This document shows positions 1-9,634 of a stretch of 64,000 nucleotides of DNA, piece by piece (the first letter of the stretch is position 1; the number at the start of each line of letters is the position of its first letter). The notes beneath the pieces are model-generated. The model saw only the letters and a program-made list of their open reading frames with translations. It had not been told where the DNA came from and ran no database searches. The DNA lies in assembly GCF_014192915.1 (NCBI RefSeq), contig NZ_JACHYN010000020.1, positions 35,578-99,577 of the forward strand, given 5' to 3'. Both the position numbers and the translations under genes were made by a program. This stretch comes from Azospirillum sp. OGB3 (lineage in GTDB: Bacteria; Pseudomonadota; Alphaproteobacteria; Azospirillales; Azospirillaceae).

Positions 1-1537
1 CGTAATGGATGGCTGACCGGATGGCGTTGAAGCGCAGCGCCAGTGCCCGCGGGAAACGGCTCATTCCCTTACGGTAGGTGGCCAATGTTTCCTCGATGAG
101 AAGATCACCGCCGGCTTGACGCAACAGGCGGCTGCCCGCTTCGAGCAGCATCTCGCGACAGATTTCATTGACGCTCTGACTGGTTTCTCCCTGTTCCGCC
201 CAACGAGCGGCGTTGACCCGCCGCAGCCGGTGAACCACTCCGGGATTGCCGTTGCCCGGCATCCACCCTTTCCAGAACATCGCCCGCTTGGCGATGGGGT
301 CCGCAGCCGGGCGCATCCGCGACCGTGGCCGGGCGGCCAGGAACGTCGCAAAGCGCAAATACTGCGAAGCACCGACCTGTGGATCCAGAGCCGTACGCAA
401 GGCCGTTGCGGAAGGTGCCAGGCGCGGCGCAAGCACCGGGTAGCGCTCCATGGCGGCGGCCAGGGCGGCGGCGACACCCTCGTTCTCAAGGTCGTAGACC
501 ACCAAGGCTGGGTCATCGCCGGCGTACAGCATCAGCACGTTGTCGCGCTGGATCAGCGGCACGCAACCCAGCGCTGCCGCTTCCAGACTTCGCGTGACCA
601 GCCCGCCGCCGCAGCGGTAATGGGAGACGGTGAACTTGCTGCGCGACAGAAGGTCGTGATACGCGGCGGTGGTCAGATGTCCGTTCACGATGGCTAGGCG
701 AAGGCCATCCATGGACGTCAACTGACGCAGAATCTCCGCTTTTTCCGGATGATAAGGTGATACGGCGGTGCCCGTCATCAGAACGTCGATGGGGCGTTCC
801 GTCTCCCGGTAGGCTGGCAGGGAGAACGGGACGCCATAGGATTTGGGAAAGGTGGACACCGGAGCGGAGGACAGGGGATGGGCCGCCGCATGTTCGCTGT
901 GATCGGTGACGATGATCTCGTCGAACAGCCGGATCCAGGGCGCGACGCTCTGGATGTGAACGAAAAAATCGGAGGTTTGGCCGATCAACGGGCAGTTCAA
1001 TGCCGCCAGCTGCGCTGGAAACTGGTGCCATTCGATCATCTGGCACAGGAAGAACGCGGGCAGCCGGGCGAGGTCCACATAGTCCGTCACCGCCGCGCCG
1101 AGCCGATTGGGACGGTCGCCCGCACCGTAGCCGATGTTGACGATGTCAAACTTCTCGTCCGCGGCGGCGCCCGCCTTCAGCGTGAGGCAGGTTTCCCCCC
1201 CATCCGCCAGCATCGACAGCACGGGAATGCGCGGTCGCTCGATGAGCGACAGCAAACCGCGGGCGTGAGGCGACGTCAACGGGGCCAGTTCCCAGCGAGC
1301 GCCATCCTCGTCGCCACCGATCCAGCGCGCCACACCGCGGTAGAAGCGGATCTCGTTCCCATCGAGGGCGGACAGAACGGTCAGCGCCGCATCGGTCAAA
1401 CCGATCAGACCGCGCGCCGCCGCCACCCGCCACAGATCGTTGCGTGGCGACATGGCGACGGTCGTGTAATCGCCCTTCTCAAAAGCGGCGGCCAAGCGCG
1501 CGTCATCAGCGTATTCGCCCCGAGCAATGTCCTGCAT
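1..1537 (-). CDS. CgeB-like glycosyltransferase, 3' end outside window (partial)
   Basis: This frame is open on the minus strand from an ATG at 1537 to the left edge, over 500 codons without a stop, so the C-terminus lies outside the window. The second half carries a group-1 glycosyltransferase-like stretch (HYRCGGGLVTRSLEAAALGC followed by VPLI). This is the acidic nucleotide-sugar-binding region seen in CgeB/GT4-type enzymes. The N-terminal half resembles no domain I can name. It is the first of a run of minus-strand glycan genes, with a 162-bp gap to the upstream methyltransferase. A role in surface polysaccharide or flagellin glycosylation is inferred from context. The shorter frames overlapping it on either strand are high-GC shadows. 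Confidence 0.7.
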   Translation of the reverse strand, partial: MQDIARGEYADDARLAAAFEKGDYTTVAMSPRNDLWRVAAARGLIGLTDAALTVLSALDGNEIRFYRGVARWIGGDEDGARWELAPLTSPHARGLLSLIERPRIPVLSMLADGGETCLTLKAGAAADEKFDIVNIGYGAGDRPNRLGAAVTDYVDLARLPAFFLCQMIEWHQFPAQLAALNCPLIGQTSDFFVHIQSVAPWIRLFDEIIVTDHSEHAAAHPLSSAPVSTFPKSYGVPFSLPAYRETERPIDVLMTGTAVSPYHPEKAEILRQLTSMDGLRLAIVNGHLTTAAYHDLLSRSKFTVSHYRCGGGLVTRSLEAAALGCVPLIQRDNVLMLYAGDDPALVVYDLENEGVAAALAAAMERYPVLAPRLAPSATALRTALDPQVGASQYLRFATFLAARPRSRMRPAADPIAKRAMFWKGWMPGNGNPGVVHRLRRVNAARWAEQGETSQSVNEICREMLLEAGSRLLRQAGGDLLIEETLATYRKGMSRFPRALALRFNAIRSAIHY

Positions 1538-1699
1538 GACCGCTTGTCCTGAGCCGTATCCGGATAAATCCGCCCATCCCACGCGCCGATGAGCTAAATG
1601 CATGGCCCCAGATAAACAACCTTATTCTTGGGGAACGTCATTCTTGGGAAACTTCGTCGCGGCAAAGCCCTGAGACCGCTCCCTGAGACCGCTTCCGGG

Positions 1700-2788
1700 T
1701 CAAACCGTTCGCCGCCGTGCCTCCCTTTCCGCCCGGCGCTCGGTCAGGAAACGGCATTCGGCGCGGGCCTCTTCCAAGGTGCTGCGGATCACGCCCCACC
1801 CGTTCAGCGTCTCCAGCCAATCCGGTGCCGTGCTGAACGGACCGGCATGATGGGGAATGCAGTAGAACTGCTGCCGGTATCGGATGATGTTGTAGGTTCC
1901 AAGCTCTTCGATGAATTCAGGATTCAACAAAGGGGGGACGTCGCTCGTTGGCGTGATCCCATTCATTTTCTCTTGGAACGCCTTTCCTTCTTCCGGTGAT
2001 AGAAACAGCGGAGCGAAACAGCGAAGCGCGTCGACAGCGACCTTCTCATAGCCGTCGGCACCTTTGCGCGCGACCCAGAACCCACCGTAGTTCGACACGT
2101 TGCCGAAGGCGCGTCCGACGGCCAGCGTCACGCCCGGGTGGTACTGGCCACCTGTCCTGACATCTCTGATGAAATCGCTGTTGCGGTTGGCGACGCACTG
2201 CTCCTCGTCCACATCGTGCAACTGGCCTTCCAGATCGTCGCCGCAGATGAAACCGCCGCTTTCGACCAGGCGCATGGCATGCTCAATGTCAGATTTGACC
2301 GCCTCATAGTAATGTGACCCATCAATGTAAACAATATCGAAGTATTCGTTGCGCAAGTAGGGCAGGACGCTTCGGGAATCGCCGCGGACATGGTCGATCC
2401 GAACACCGGTCAGACGAGCGCCAAGGGCGGTGTTGTGCCGAAAAGTCTCATAGACGGCGTCACTGGCGGCGGCCTGCTCCATCAGTCGGTAATGCTCCTG
2501 ATGCGCGAGATCGGCATTATCCAGGTATGGAGTCCAAGGATCGACACACAACAAAAATGAATCCGGGTTGGGAACTTCACCTTTGGAGAATTTTTGGATT
2601 GCTTCAGCAAAAATCAAAGAGGAGACACCGCACCAGGAGCCAATTTCCAATATACGGATATGGTCTTTTTGCTCAAGAACGCGAGAGACTATCGTCATCA
2701 GCATGCCATGACGAAAATCAACATTTTTATGCGGAGACAAGTTATCCGGAAAAAAGAATTCGTTTCCAACGAAATTTGATATTCTCAT
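1700..2788 (-). CDS. Class I SAM-dependent methyltransferase (Methyltransf_24-like)
   Basis: A 362-residue protein. The glycine-rich SAM motif I (ILEIGSWCGVSSL) sits near residue 50, followed by an acidic strand (LLCVDPW) and, further on, DIVYIDGSHYYE and GGFICGDDL. This is the pattern of the Methyltransf_24 / cephalosporin-hydroxylase-like class I fold. The ATG at 2788 is preferred over a TTG 27 nt upstream because AAGGA lies 7 nt before it. The extra C-terminal ~120 residues are not recognisable. In a glycan cluster it most likely O- or N-methylates a sugar; the acceptor cannot be read from sequence. Confidence 0.75.
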   Translation of the reverse strand: MRISNFVGNEFFFPDNLSPHKNVDFRHGMLMTIVSRVLEQKDHIRILEIGSWCGVSSLIFAEAIQKFSKGEVPNPDSFLLCVDPWTPYLDNADLAHQEHYRLMEQAAASDAVYETFRHNTALGARLTGVRIDHVRGDSRSVLPYLRNEYFDIVYIDGSHYYEAVKSDIEHAMRLVESGGFICGDDLEGQLHDVDEEQCVANRNSDFIRDVRTGGQYHPGVTLAVGRAFGNVSNYGGFWVARKGADGYEKVAVDALRCFAPLFLSPEEGKAFQEKMNGITPTSDVPPLLNPEFIEELGTYNIIRYRQQFYCIPHHAGPFSTAPDWLETLNGWGVIRSTLEEARAECRFLTERRAEREARRRTV

Positions 2789-2921
2789 TTTAGGATCCTT
2801 GTCCGGAACGAGCAACGCAGAAGACCATGATCGTGAATGCCTATGGCCAGGAGTGAAGAAGCCCGAACCATTGGAAAAACACTCGCACGGCCATCAGGCT
2901 TCCAGTGGAACGCGCCGGGCA

Positions 2922-4667
2922 TCATGCGCCGACCGCTGTGGCGGCGGTGGAGACGTCATGAAGTTTTTCCCGACTGTCGGCTTCCGCCGCCAGAGCCAGC
3001 AAATCCGAATACAACGGAATGGAACCCGGAGGCAAAGCCACATCCACCACTTCCGCACCGGCCAGCGTCGTCGCCATGCGGGTGTGACAGGTGCGGCACA
3101 TCAGATCCACCGGTTGGTTCAGCAGAGTCGTCAGATCCTGGCGTGCTTCGCCATCACTGGCGCGAGCGTCGACGACGTTCATGGGAACATCCAACATGTA
3201 TTCGTGGCTGTCACCGCAATGGGAGCATTCCACCAGGAAGCAGGCGGTGTGACGCTGGTGGTCATCCGTTCCCAAGCGGCCGGGTTGCGTTGTCATGACC
3301 ACCTTGCCCCTCACCCAACCATCTCGGTAAAGCCGCCGGGTTTCATCAAGAATAGCTCGAATCTTCTCCTGGTACTGCGGCGAGGGAACCTTTGTCACAT
3401 TGTACATCGCGTAGGTGTTGACAGTGCTGTAGTACAAGCTTTTGCTTTTGATCAGGCCGCGTCGCATGGCCTCGTCGAAGATCGGCGTGCTCGGGAACGG
3501 CATAATGTAACCGACATTTACGCAGTTTCGACTGTACTCTCGGAAAAAATCGACGGTTTCCTCCATGGTTTCTGTGGTTTCGCAAACATCTCCAAAGATG
3601 AAATTTCCATTCCAGCCGATCCCCGCGGCGCTGGTCAGGTCCAGGGCGCGGCGCATCTGCTCCTTGGTAATTTTTTTACGCATGCTGTGCAGCACTGTGT
3701 TGCTGGCACTCTCCAGGCCGAAGCCGATCACGGCGCAACCGGCGTCCTTCATGTGAGCAAGAATGTCCGGGTTGACGTCAGGCACCCGCAGAGCACAGGT
3801 CCAGCGGACATCGCCAAGCTTCAGTGCTTTGAAGCCGTCGCAGAACTCCCGCAGCCGGCTTTCTTTCACCGAAAACAGCTCGTCGTAGATGATGAAAAAA
3901 TTATTACGATATTTCTCGTGGAAATACTGCATTTCAGAAATCACATCTTGAATATTTCTTTGCTTGTAAATATGTCCATTGGAATGAAAGCAAAATGAAC
4001 AGGAAAACGGGCAGGACCGGCCGGCGCTTACCGGAAGTGGCCGCGGCCGCGGATGGTAGCTGGTCAGGTGCGACGCCGAACGATGGCTGCTGGCGAGAAA
4101 ATATCCTTCAATATCAATAGGGTCATACGATGGCAGCGCATAGTCTCTGATCCGCTTGCTCTCTTTTTCCAGAGGATTGAAGACAGGAATTCCGTTGCGC
4201 CAATAAGCCAAGTTGAGAATACCGTCCAACGGGCCGCCGTTTTCCAAAGCGGCCAGCAGCTGCACAATGGGAATTTCGGCATCCCCGCTGATGGTGTAGT
4301 CGGGCCGCAGATCGGCCATAATGAAGGCTGGGTCTGCAGTGACGATGCCACCACCAATAACAATGGGAATGTGCGGAGCCAGCCGGCGGCTGTAGGCGAC
4401 AGCATCGGCAATGAAGACGTAGTCCGCCGACAAGCCGCCAACAGCAATGATGTGCGGATCATATTCGGCGATGCGCCGCTCAAGAGTCCGGTGCAACAAG
4501 CCTCGACTGTTGAGTGACGTCAGCATGTAGCTGATGTTGCAGCCAAAAACCTGGTGACCCGCGGCTTCCAGCGCTCCGGCGACATAAGCAACGCCCTGGG
4601 GAATCAGGTCGCCTCTGGCATGGGGAGTGGGGTAGTTGAACTTTGGAACGACCAGAAGAACGCGCAT
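2922..4667 (-). CDS. B12-binding domain radical SAM protein
   Basis: A 581-residue protein. Residues 1-140 form a cobalamin-binding-like Rossmann domain (starts MRVLLVVPKFNYP; GGGIVTADPAF further on). The radical SAM core follows, with the cluster motif CPFSCSFC (CxxxCxxC) near residue 220 and the downstream GFGLESAS and NFIFGDVCETTETM motifs. The C-terminal ~130 residues contain pairs of cysteines (CSHCGDSH; CRTCHTRM) that could hold a metal or a second cluster. Start chosen at 4667: AGGAGG lies 7 nt upstream. Class B radical SAM enzymes methylate or rearrange unactivated carbons. The nearby transketolase pair suggests sugar tailoring, but the substrate is unknown. Confidence 0.85.
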   Translation of the reverse strand: MRVLLVVPKFNYPTPHARGDLIPQGVAYVAGALEAAGHQVFGCNISYMLTSLNSRGLLHRTLERRIAEYDPHIIAVGGLSADYVFIADAVAYSRRLAPHIPIVIGGGIVTADPAFIMADLRPDYTISGDAEIPIVQLLAALENGGPLDGILNLAYWRNGIPVFNPLEKESKRIRDYALPSYDPIDIEGYFLASSHRSASHLTSYHPRPRPLPVSAGRSCPFSCSFCFHSNGHIYKQRNIQDVISEMQYFHEKYRNNFFIIYDELFSVKESRLREFCDGFKALKLGDVRWTCALRVPDVNPDILAHMKDAGCAVIGFGLESASNTVLHSMRKKITKEQMRRALDLTSAAGIGWNGNFIFGDVCETTETMEETVDFFREYSRNCVNVGYIMPFPSTPIFDEAMRRGLIKSKSLYYSTVNTYAMYNVTKVPSPQYQEKIRAILDETRRLYRDGWVRGKVVMTTQPGRLGTDDHQRHTACFLVECSHCGDSHEYMLDVPMNVVDARASDGEARQDLTTLLNQPVDLMCRTCHTRMATTLAGAEVVDVALPPGSIPLYSDLLALAAEADSREKLHDVSTAATAVGA

Positions 4668-4843
4668 GACCGACCCTCCTTTGTCCCGCTGTGCGCCCCA
4701 CTTCCCCTGGATGAAATGCGGCGGATTTGCCTCCGCAGCTTAAATCGCGGATCAGCACCTCATTTCCGTGGACATGAGCCATTGAATTGTCTCGGTCCAG
4801 GGCAGGTTTTCCTTGATCCGCTCTCCAAGCCGCGCCCTTCGTG

Positions 4844-5764
4844 TCAATCCGGCGACCAGAACTGCCGCACCGTATCGGCGATGGCTCCGGCCTCGAGGCC
4901 GGTTTGACGCAGCAAATCATCATAATGGGGGTTGCCGAACACCAACTCGTCGCCCGGTCCCAAACGCTTCAGCGTGACCGGGGAACGCTGTTCCGCTGCC
5001 CAAGCGGCGACCGTGTTGTACAGCCCGCCTTGAATGCCGTGCTCTTCCACGATGATGAAAGTGCTGGCCGCCGCAGCCGCTGCGTTGACCAAGGAGAGGT
5101 CCAAGGGGCGCACCGTGTGGAAATGGGCCAGCAATGGCTCAATCCCTTCCACCGCCAAGGAATCGACGGCTTTGACCGCGGGAATGACGGCGCCACCGGT
5201 GGTCAGGACCGCCACGCCGCGACCGGGCCGGACACAGCGCCCCCGTCCCACCTCGATCGGTTCGGCGGAGTCCAGCCGTGGTTCCCCGAAGCGGCCGACA
5301 CGGATGTAACTCGGGCCCGGCAGGCGTGCCAGTTGCGGCAGCAACTCGGCCACCTCTGTCGGATCGCCAGGAACAGTCACCGTCATGCCAGGAATCAGCG
5401 ACATGAGCGCAACGTCCTCCTTGGCATGATGGGTGACGCCGCTGGGAGCATAGATGTAGCCGCCGCCCGCACCGGCGACGATCACCGGCAACTGGTGATA
5501 GCCGACCGACAGGCGCAATTGCTCGAAGGCCCGTCCGGTCAGAAACGAGGCGATGGAGTAGACCACCGGCCGCCAGCCCTCCAGGGCCAAGCCGGCGGCG
5601 CAGTCCACAAGATGCGCCTCGGCCACTCCGACGTTGAGATAGCGACGTGGGAATTCGGCGCAGAAGGCATCAAACACCTGGAAGCCAAGATCACCGGTCA
5701 GGAAAATGATCCGGTCGTCGGCACGCGCCATCTGCACCAGGGTGTCGGCGAAGGCGCGTCTCAT
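4844..5764 (-). CDS. Transketolase, C-terminal subunit (pyrimidine-binding and C domains)
   Basis: A 306-residue protein equal to the second half of a split transketolase. Its first ~170 residues are the pyrimidine-binding domain (TGDLGFQVF; NVGVAEAHLV, whose Glu is expected to activate thiamine diphosphate; SGVTHHAKEDVALM), and the transketolase C-domain follows. Its ATG overlaps the stop of the N-terminal subunit by 4 nt (ATGA), so the two are translationally coupled and should form a heterotetramer. The enzyme moves two-carbon units between sugar phosphates. One product of the general reaction is sedoheptulose 7-phosphate, the precursor for the heptose genes nearby; that link is an inference. 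Confidence 0.88.
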   Translation of the reverse strand: MRRAFADTLVQMARADDRIIFLTGDLGFQVFDAFCAEFPRRYLNVGVAEAHLVDCAAGLALEGWRPVVYSIASFLTGRAFEQLRLSVGYHQLPVIVAGAGGGYIYAPSGVTHHAKEDVALMSLIPGMTVTVPGDPTEVAELLPQLARLPGPSYIRVGRFGEPRLDSAEPIEVGRGRCVRPGRGVAVLTTGGAVIPAVKAVDSLAVEGIEPLLAHFHTVRPLDLSLVNAAAAAASTFIIVEEHGIQGGLYNTVAAWAAEQRSPVTLKRLGPGDELVFGNPHYDDLLRQTGLEAGAIADTVRQFWSPD

Positions 5765-6624
5765 GGCGTGGCCCGGTGCAAGGGGGCGACGCCCAGTTCG
5801 GCAAGCGCCCGTTCAACATCCTCCGCCGACGGCGAACGATAATGCCACATCATTTGGTCTTCCATGAAACTGACGCCGGAGCCACCGACCGTCCGGGCAA
5901 CGATCGCCGACGGCTTGCCCGGCTCGAAAGGCAGTCCGCGAAGCGTAGCGACGATCCCCGGCAAGTCGTGGCCATCGATGGTTCGAACGGCCCAGCCGAA
6001 AGCGCGGAACTTGTCGTCCAGCGGCATGCCGCCGGAAATTTCATCATTTCTCCCGACCGCCTGCATGTTGTTGTTGTCGATGATCGCGACCACCCGGTCA
6101 AGCCGCCGAGCGGCTGCGAACATGGCGGACTCCCAGACGCTGCCTTCGTTGCATTCGCCGTCACTCATCAACACCGCGACACGCCCACCGCGCCCGTCCA
6201 ACTCCATGCCATAGGCCATGCCCGTGGCCATGCCCAAGCCATGCCCCAGACTGCCGGACGAGATTTCCAGCAGCGGCAAGGCGTGGCGGCACGCATGGTT
6301 GGGCAGTGCCCCTCCGGGCTGGGCATAGGTGTCCAACAGGGACGGCGGCATGAAGCCGTATTCCGCCAACGCGGCGTAAAGCGCGGTGACGCCGTGCCCC
6401 TTCGACAGCAGAAAGCGATCGCGGTCAGGGTGGCGGGGGTCGTCGGGGGACACTCGCAGCCAAGTCCCGTAAAGGGCCAGCAGCAGGTCGATGCAGCTCA
6501 ACGTCGATTTCAGGTGGCCTTCGCGCCCGTCATGGGCCATGCGAATGCAGGTTGCGCGCATTCGGCGTGCCCGCAAACGCAGATCGTCGAAATCGACATC
6601 ATCCATCGTGTGTGTTCCGTCCAT
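5761..6624 (-). CDS. Transketolase, N-terminal (ThDP-binding) subunit
   Basis: A 287-residue first half of a split transketolase: GREGHLKSTLSCIDLLLALY, LLSKGHGVTALYA, SSGSLGHGLGMATGMAYG, and the ThDP/Mg motif GDGECNEGSVWE-like region (SDGECNEGSVWE) ending in IIDNNN. ATG 6624 was chosen over an in-frame start 75 nt upstream because the transketolase alignment begins just after it; a second ATG six codons later is also possible. It is first in the N-C subunit pair. An AT-rich region upstream (about 6760-6880) probably holds the promoter. Split transketolases of this kind are common in secondary-metabolite and glycan clusters. Confidence 0.88.
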   Translation of the reverse strand: MDGTHTMDDVDFDDLRLRARRMRATCIRMAHDGREGHLKSTLSCIDLLLALYGTWLRVSPDDPRHPDRDRFLLSKGHGVTALYAALAEYGFMPPSLLDTYAQPGGALPNHACRHALPLLEISSGSLGHGLGMATGMAYGMELDGRGGRVAVLMSDGECNEGSVWESAMFAAARRLDRVVAIIDNNNMQAVGRNDEISGGMPLDDKFRAFGWAVRTIDGHDLPGIVATLRGLPFEPGKPSAIVARTVGGSGVSFMEDQMMWHYRSPSAEDVERALAELGVAPLHRATP

Positions 6625-7787
6625 GCCTGTCAAACCCTCACTCCCCTGCCGAAAAGAACACCGATCGGTCCCTGGCTTGCGGCATCTCCAAAAAACCACA
6701 CGCTCTTCACACCCAGTAAACCCGGCAGCCTTGGGCAGAGAAATGCAGCCGGATACATTGATACTTTCCTAAAAAAATTATGCTCAAAGAAACGTCTGCT
6801 CTGCTTGATCAGAAAATCGGGATATTTATTTAAATTTTTTCAGAAAGATACATTAGTCAGCCGATCAAGTCCAGCAATTCCGCGTTGGCTGCCTTGCGAC
6901 CAAAACCGCGAAGCCCTGCCCTCCTCATCACTTGGCTTTCCCGCTGTCGGCGGCATGAATCCGCGCGTTGCTCCAGCGAACATCCCCGGCCATCGACAGA
7001 ATTAAGGAATTTGAAATCTTTCAGTTATAACGCCTCTAGAGAGAATTCATTCGACAAACCGCGCAGACACGGCGACCTCCTCCGCAATCAGCACACTCTA
7101 TTTTGGCAGGCATGGAATGCGGTTTTTTGCATTGTGAATTGTTCTGAAGCGTTCCCCGTTTGCTTGCCAAGCTGTTCGGTTTCACGCCGGTCAATGGTGC
7201 ATTACAGACAAACGCCGCGATCAGGAACAGGTGCGAGCAATGAAGGCCATCGAGGAGGCGAGCAGCAATGTCCCTGCCAGCTGGATCTGTATTTACGGTA
7301 CCAGCCGTGGTGGAGACGTCGCTCTGAAAGCCCAGCGACGGCAGGGAGCCCCCCGCATCGCCGGCCCTCAGGCCACCGCCCGGCTCCGCGGATGGCCAAC
7401 GCTCCGCCCCGGCGGCTTGCCTCACCGGGACGGAGCGAACTCCGACACGTTTTCTCAGAACGTCCGGATTTCCAATCTTCCCTCCATCTGTCCAAGGGAA
7501 ACTCCAGACATCGAGGTCCCAGCCGAATTGGGCCCGCTGGCCGCTGATCCGCCAGCGTGGTCCGGGTGGGCGGTGCGCGGCCGGAGCCGTGCCGTCGCGC
7601 GCCCCGTCCTTCTTGCCGCTTCGATGAGGGACACGATGCCGCGCTTCGCCGAAGACGGAGGAGAAACCTTCCATTATCGTGTCACGGGTAATCTGGCGCA
7701 CGTCGCCTGAAGGCGGCGTCGGCAAGCGGATCAAACAACATGGCGTTTTCGCACAACGCGGGAACGTGGTTCAGGGAACGGCAGGAC
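6625..7787. other. Intergenic region between divergent genes, AT-rich part near 6760-6880
   Basis: About 1.16 kb between the divergently transcribed transketolase genes and the second radical SAM gene. The stretch at about 6760-6880 is strikingly AT-rich for this genome and is a good place for a promoter of the minus-strand operon. The frames across 6885-7734 on both strands give proteins rich in Arg, Pro and Gly with no recognisable domain, and I do not consider them genes. A decayed gene cannot be excluded. Confidence 0.5.
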
Positions 7788-9335
7788 ATGAGCGGACAGA
7801 TCGACCTTCTTCTTGTGACGCCACCATCACGGGCGGTCGTTTACCAGGAGTTGAGCAAGGATTACGCGGCCATCGAGCCGCCGGTATGGTCGCTGCTGAT
7901 CGCCGAACACATCCGTCGGCTGGGGTGGTCGGTGGCGGTGCTGGACGCCGAAGCGCTGGGGCTGTCGTACGATGAAACGGCGCGCCGGATTGCGGCAGCC
8001 GATGCCCGCCTGAATGCTTTCATGATTTACGGGCAGCAGCCGTCGGCATCCACCCAATGCATGCCTGCGGCCGTCCTGACGGCGAAAGCCACGGCACGGC
8101 TGACCGACCGACCGTGCATCGCGCTCGGCACCCATCCGTCGGCCCTGCCCGCACGCACCCTGGACGAAACCACATTCGACTATGTCTGCCAAGGCGAAGG
8201 CCCGACCACCATCGCCCAGTTGCTTGAACACCTGAGCGGCCGCCGGTCGGTCGAGTCCGTGGCCGGGCTGTGGTGGCGCCGGGATGGAGCGCCCGTGTCC
8301 AACGGCTGGGCTCCCAAGATCAAGGACTTGGACCAGGCGTTGCCAACGCAGGCGTGGGACTTGGTCGACATGTCCCTGTATCGCGCCCACAACTGGCAGT
8401 CCTTCGGGGCGCCGCACCGCCGCCAGCCTTACTTGTCGATCCAGACCAGCCTTGGCTGCCCTTACGCTTGCAGCTTCTGCTGCATCAACGCCCCGTTCGG
8501 GGGCAACGGCATCCGTTACTGGAGCCCCGACGCCATCGTTGCCCAGATTGACCATGTGGTCGCCCGCTACGGTGTGCAGATGATCAAGATTCCCGACGAG
8601 ATGTTCGTGCTGAACAAACGGCACGTCCTGGGCATCTGCGACCGGTTGATTGAACGGGGATACGACCTGAACATCTGGGCCTACGCCCGCATCGACACCA
8701 TCCAACGCGAATTCCTCGATAAGCTGCGGGCGGCTGGTTTCCGATGGCTTGGGCTGGGGATCGAATCCGCAAGCGGCTACGTCCGCGACGGGGTGGAAAA
8801 AGGGCGCTTCGACAACGCGGCCATCACGTCAGTGGTTCGGCAGGTGCAAGACGCTGGCATCCATGTGTCCAGCAATTTCATTTTCGGCCTGCCCGACGAC
8901 ACCATGGACAGCATGCAGGAGACGTTGGACTTTGCCCTCGACCTCAACACCGAATGGGCAAATTTCTATGCCGCCATGGCTTATCCGGGATCGAAGCTGC
9001 ATCAGGTCGCGACGGAACGCGGCTGGCTTCTTCCGGAATCGCCGGGAGGTCCCGGCTGGATCGGTTATTCCCAGCACGCGTTCGAGACGCTGCCCTTGCC
9101 GACCGAGCATCTGAGCGCCATGCAGGTGCTGGAGTTCCGCGATGCTGCCTTTCAGGCCTACTACTCCAACCCAGCCTATCTGGCGCTGGTGGACAAGAAA
9201 TTTGGCCCGGAAACCGGCGCCCATATCAAGCAGATGACCGACATCACCTTGCGGCGGCGGCACCACGAAGACCCAGCCTATTATGATCGCCTGCTCGGCG
9301 CGCAGGCAGTCCGTCATCCCCACCCTGCGGCGTGA
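7788..9335 (+). CDS. B12-binding domain radical SAM protein
   Basis: A 515-residue protein with the same architecture as the product of the gene at 2922-4667 but a distinct sequence. It has an N-terminal cobalamin-binding-like domain (starts MSGQIDLLLVTPP; GTHPSALP), then the radical SAM core with CPYACSFC near residue 224, GLGIESAS and NFIFGLPDDTMDSM. The ATG at 7788 follows AGGA closely; an in-frame ATG at 7740 would add 16 residues with no domain similarity. It opens a plus-strand run that continues with an epimerase and a heptose kinase, so it probably acts on a sugar or sugar nucleotide. The reaction is unknown. Confidence 0.85.
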   Translation: MSGQIDLLLVTPPSRAVVYQELSKDYAAIEPPVWSLLIAEHIRRLGWSVAVLDAEALGLSYDETARRIAAADARLNAFMIYGQQPSASTQCMPAAVLTAKATARLTDRPCIALGTHPSALPARTLDETTFDYVCQGEGPTTIAQLLEHLSGRRSVESVAGLWWRRDGAPVSNGWAPKIKDLDQALPTQAWDLVDMSLYRAHNWQSFGAPHRRQPYLSIQTSLGCPYACSFCCINAPFGGNGIRYWSPDAIVAQIDHVVARYGVQMIKIPDEMFVLNKRHVLGICDRLIERGYDLNIWAYARIDTIQREFLDKLRAAGFRWLGLGIESASGYVRDGVEKGRFDNAAITSVVRQVQDAGIHVSSNFIFGLPDDTMDSMQETLDFALDLNTEWANFYAAMAYPGSKLHQVATERGWLLPESPGGPGWIGYSQHAFETLPLPTEHLSAMQVLEFRDAAFQAYYSNPAYLALVDKKFGPETGAHIKQMTDITLRRRHHEDPAYYDRLLGAQAVRHPHPAA

Positions 9336-9634
9336 GCAGGACCGGACCGATGAAGAGCCTGGGTGCGAATCAACCCGGTACCGACGTGGCGATTCTGGAA
9401 CTGCCAGCCGGCAGCCGGGTCTTGCTGCCCAACGGACTGGCTCATGTCCACAACCCCTTGAAGCGTGCCAGGACCGCCGCGCGAGGACCGATGGCCTCAC
9501 CGCACCGCAGCGGCACGATCCACGCCCACGCTTCTGCAGGTTCCGTTTCCGATGAAGCCCGACAGCCGTTCCGCTAAGCTCCCTCCGGGGTCCGGGAAGC
9601 AGAACCTTCACACACAGACTCGCCAGGAGAACAA

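Noticed and set aside
116..1552. Plus-strand frames over the first 1.5 kb
   Set aside because: The minus frame is open from 1537 to the edge and carries glycosyltransferase motifs; the plus frames have none.
7036..7734. 232-codon minus-strand frame and overlapping plus-strand frames in the 6.6-7.8 kb gap
   Set aside because: No ribosome site, no recognisable domain and biased composition; treated as intergenic.
9332..9577. 81-codon frame starting at a GTG that overlaps the radical SAM stop
   Set aside because: The first 40 residues (ILELPAGSRVLLPNGLAHV) look mildly protein-like, but the rest does not and no family is apparent. It may be a remnant in a 299-bp gap.
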